Source: Pectinophora gossypiella (Eukaryota > Arthropoda > Insecta > Lepidoptera > Gelechiidae). Taken from it: 64,000 nt of DNA. The translations under genes were made by a program, and so were the position numbers. The notes under the pieces were generated by a model. It saw only the letters and a list, made by a program, of their open reading frames with translations. It ran no database searches and was not told the origin of the DNA. The stretch lies in contig NC_065425.1 in the NCBI RefSeq assembly GCF_024362695.1, positions 8,375,001-8,439,000 on the forward strand. The letters run 5' to 3'. Shown piece by piece: positions 62,413 to 64,000 of this stretch. Numbering within the stretch: the stretch's first letter is position 1; each line of letters starts with the position of its first letter.

Positions 62413-62780
62413 ATGTATCACGGCGAAGTCACGGCAAAAGCTAGTTTACTTTAAATCCAATATGGCGGCAACTTATATAATAATAAAACATGATTATTCT
62501 CCACACTGACATCTGTGACACCCTCTATTGTTCTTTCATGTTCCATGACTTTTGACTTTAGCAATCTGCGACGTGTATGTCGCATGAATATTATGAAAAC
62601 AGAAATATTATAGTTTTATCAGAAAAAACACAATATCCCCATTGCTCAATAAAATTTGAATTTGGAACATTAATATTAATAAGTCAAAACCTTTTAGAAC
62701 TCACTGTTAAATGTGTGTGACTCGAGCACTCCACACACTTAATGATATCGCAGAAAGGACTGATATACCTATTTATTGAC

Positions 62781-63150
62781 CCCGATTCCTGCAGACACCG
62801 CCTAATTTTATTTTAAGTTATATCCGTCATTTTCATATCCGTCGAAAAGGAAAGGGACGGATGATTCACAGCTCTTAATTTCAGGAAGAATGAGTAAATG
62901 AATGAATAACCCGGGCGAACCAAAAGGTACCTCGCTGGTATGCAATCCGTTTGACGTGCTGTCTACTTAACGGGTTATTGACGGATGTAAAATTTTTAGA
63001 CGGTTGGTTTAGATTTGTGCTTAAAATTGACGTGTGTTCCATTAATTTTATGCTTGTCGATTACCCGTCCCTTTCCTTTTCGGCGGATAAGAAAATGACA
63101 GATATAACTTAAAATAAAATTAGATGGTATTTACAGGAATTAGCACCAAT
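62781..63150. mobile_element. MITE-I, full length
   Basis: Arms of about 80 bp: GATTCCTGCAGACACCGCCT .. GAAAAGGAAAGGGACGG against CCGTCCCTTTCCTTTTCGGC .. TTTACAGGAATTAGCACC. Confidence 0.82.
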
Positions 63151-63585
63151 ATGTAGTCTAGCCGAATTCCGAAAAGTCACCTTATATGTTACATGCTGTG
63201 TACTATATAATTAATTGCTCTTACTTTAACATTTGTATAATTATGTATATTTCTACTGAAGTATTGTATTGGGATAGTCTTGTAAAGATAGTTCTAGAAC
63301 ATTGATAAATAAATAAATCAAAAATAAAGTAAATAAATTACATTTAATTTTATTTTTCATTTTCGTTTGTATATAATATTTTTCTGATCTTCCTTACGAA
63401 ATATAAACTAGTGAGGTGTTTCGTTTTTTTTTTATAAAAAAAATAAAACAATAAAAAAAATATTATTATTATTGTTCTACTACACTGGAAGTAGATTCTA
63501 CTGCTTGAATAAAGTAGTTATAACTACTTTAATTTGATTCTTGTAGGTAGGTCATATGTAACCTGAGAGGTTAGCAAAGTTGCAA
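63151..63585. other. AT-rich stretch, nothing recognised
   Basis: Low-complexity A/T, including a T-run facing an A-run at 63425-63460. No gene. Confidence 0.5.
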
Positions 63586-63589
63586 AACA

Positions 63590-63920
63590 TTATGGTGCTA
63601 ATTTTTGTAGACACCATCTAACTTTATTAAGTTATACCTGTCATTTTCTTGTTCGACAGTCATAAAAGTCCTTAGTAGTCTTACGCCACAGGCCGAGTAA
63701 TCGACAGGCATAAAATTTATGAAACACACGTCAATTTTAAGCAGAAATCTAAAACAACCCTCTAAAAATATTACTTAGTCAATAGCCCGGCAGAATTAAG
63801 TTGACAGCACACGTCAAACGAGTTGCATACCAGCGAGATACATTCGCCCGGGTTATTCATTCATTCATTAATTCAATTTAAAATAAATAGCTGTCAATCA
63901 AAAGCGAAAGGGAACTCTTT
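63590..63920. mobile_element. MITE-I copy, rearranged
   Basis: TGGTGCTAATTTTTGTAGAC .. AAACACACGTCAATTTTAAG .. TTCGCCCGGGTTATTCATTC; the right arm is missing. Confidence 0.7.
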
Positions 63921-64000
63921 GTCTAACTGGCTCATTCATCACGAAATCTCAGAAACGCAGGTGCGCACTAAGACGGGATTTTGCGAAATTCAACCCCTAA

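Overview
The window is animal nuclear DNA, almost certainly from a moth or butterfly (Lepidoptera). It is AT-rich, its coding exons are short and bounded by GT..AG introns, and most of it is mobile-element debris of lepidopteran type: tRNA-headed SINEs, palindromic MITEs with TA target duplications, and 5'-truncated non-LTR (LINE) retrotransposons. I cannot name the species. Repeat labels (SINE-A to SINE-E, MITE-G, MITE-H and so on) are mine and describe only what recurs inside this window.

Three host genes are supported. (1) Bases 985-7020, minus strand: the first coding exons of an ABC transporter of the insect ABCG/ABCH type. Three coding exons join in frame and carry Walker A, the LSGGQ signature and Walker B; the rest lies beyond the left edge. 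Its introns hold nested MITEs and SINEs, including a 1.3-kb palindrome. (2) Bases 25968-28858, plus strand: a two-exon gene for a secreted, acidic, low-complexity protein of 764 aa with ten 47-residue repeats. (3) Bases 35609-37675, minus strand: a two-exon gene for a secreted 257-aa protein with a Cys/Asn/Ser-rich block followed by a Pro-Thr-Asp tetrapeptide array.

Genes 2 and 3 are the notable find. They share the promoter (a TATA box in the same context), a 48-bp first exon encoding MKWH...Q, a phase-0 intron at the same codon, the residues just after the junction, and a V-P-x-x-T-N-[IV]-T-I motif, but their long C-terminal repeat regions are unrelated. They lie tail to tail about 6.4 kb apart, with a 3.3-kb DNA transposon between them. 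Both also carry in-frame stop codons followed by further sequence of the same repeat type, so both 3' ends look to be in flux. I know no named family for them; a secreted structural role (silk, mucus or glue-like) is inference.

Layout: 1-7 kb ABC exons among nested repeats; 7-25.5 kb repeat-rich, no host gene seen; 25.5-29.2 kb gene 2; 31.3-34.6 kb DNA transposon with ~250-bp inverted ends; 35.2-37.7 kb gene 3, its intron packed with SINE/MITE insertions; 38-64 kb repeat-rich with LINE 3' remnants and several AT-rich stretches in which I recognise nothing. Several insertions have clear target-site duplications, so their order can be read directly.
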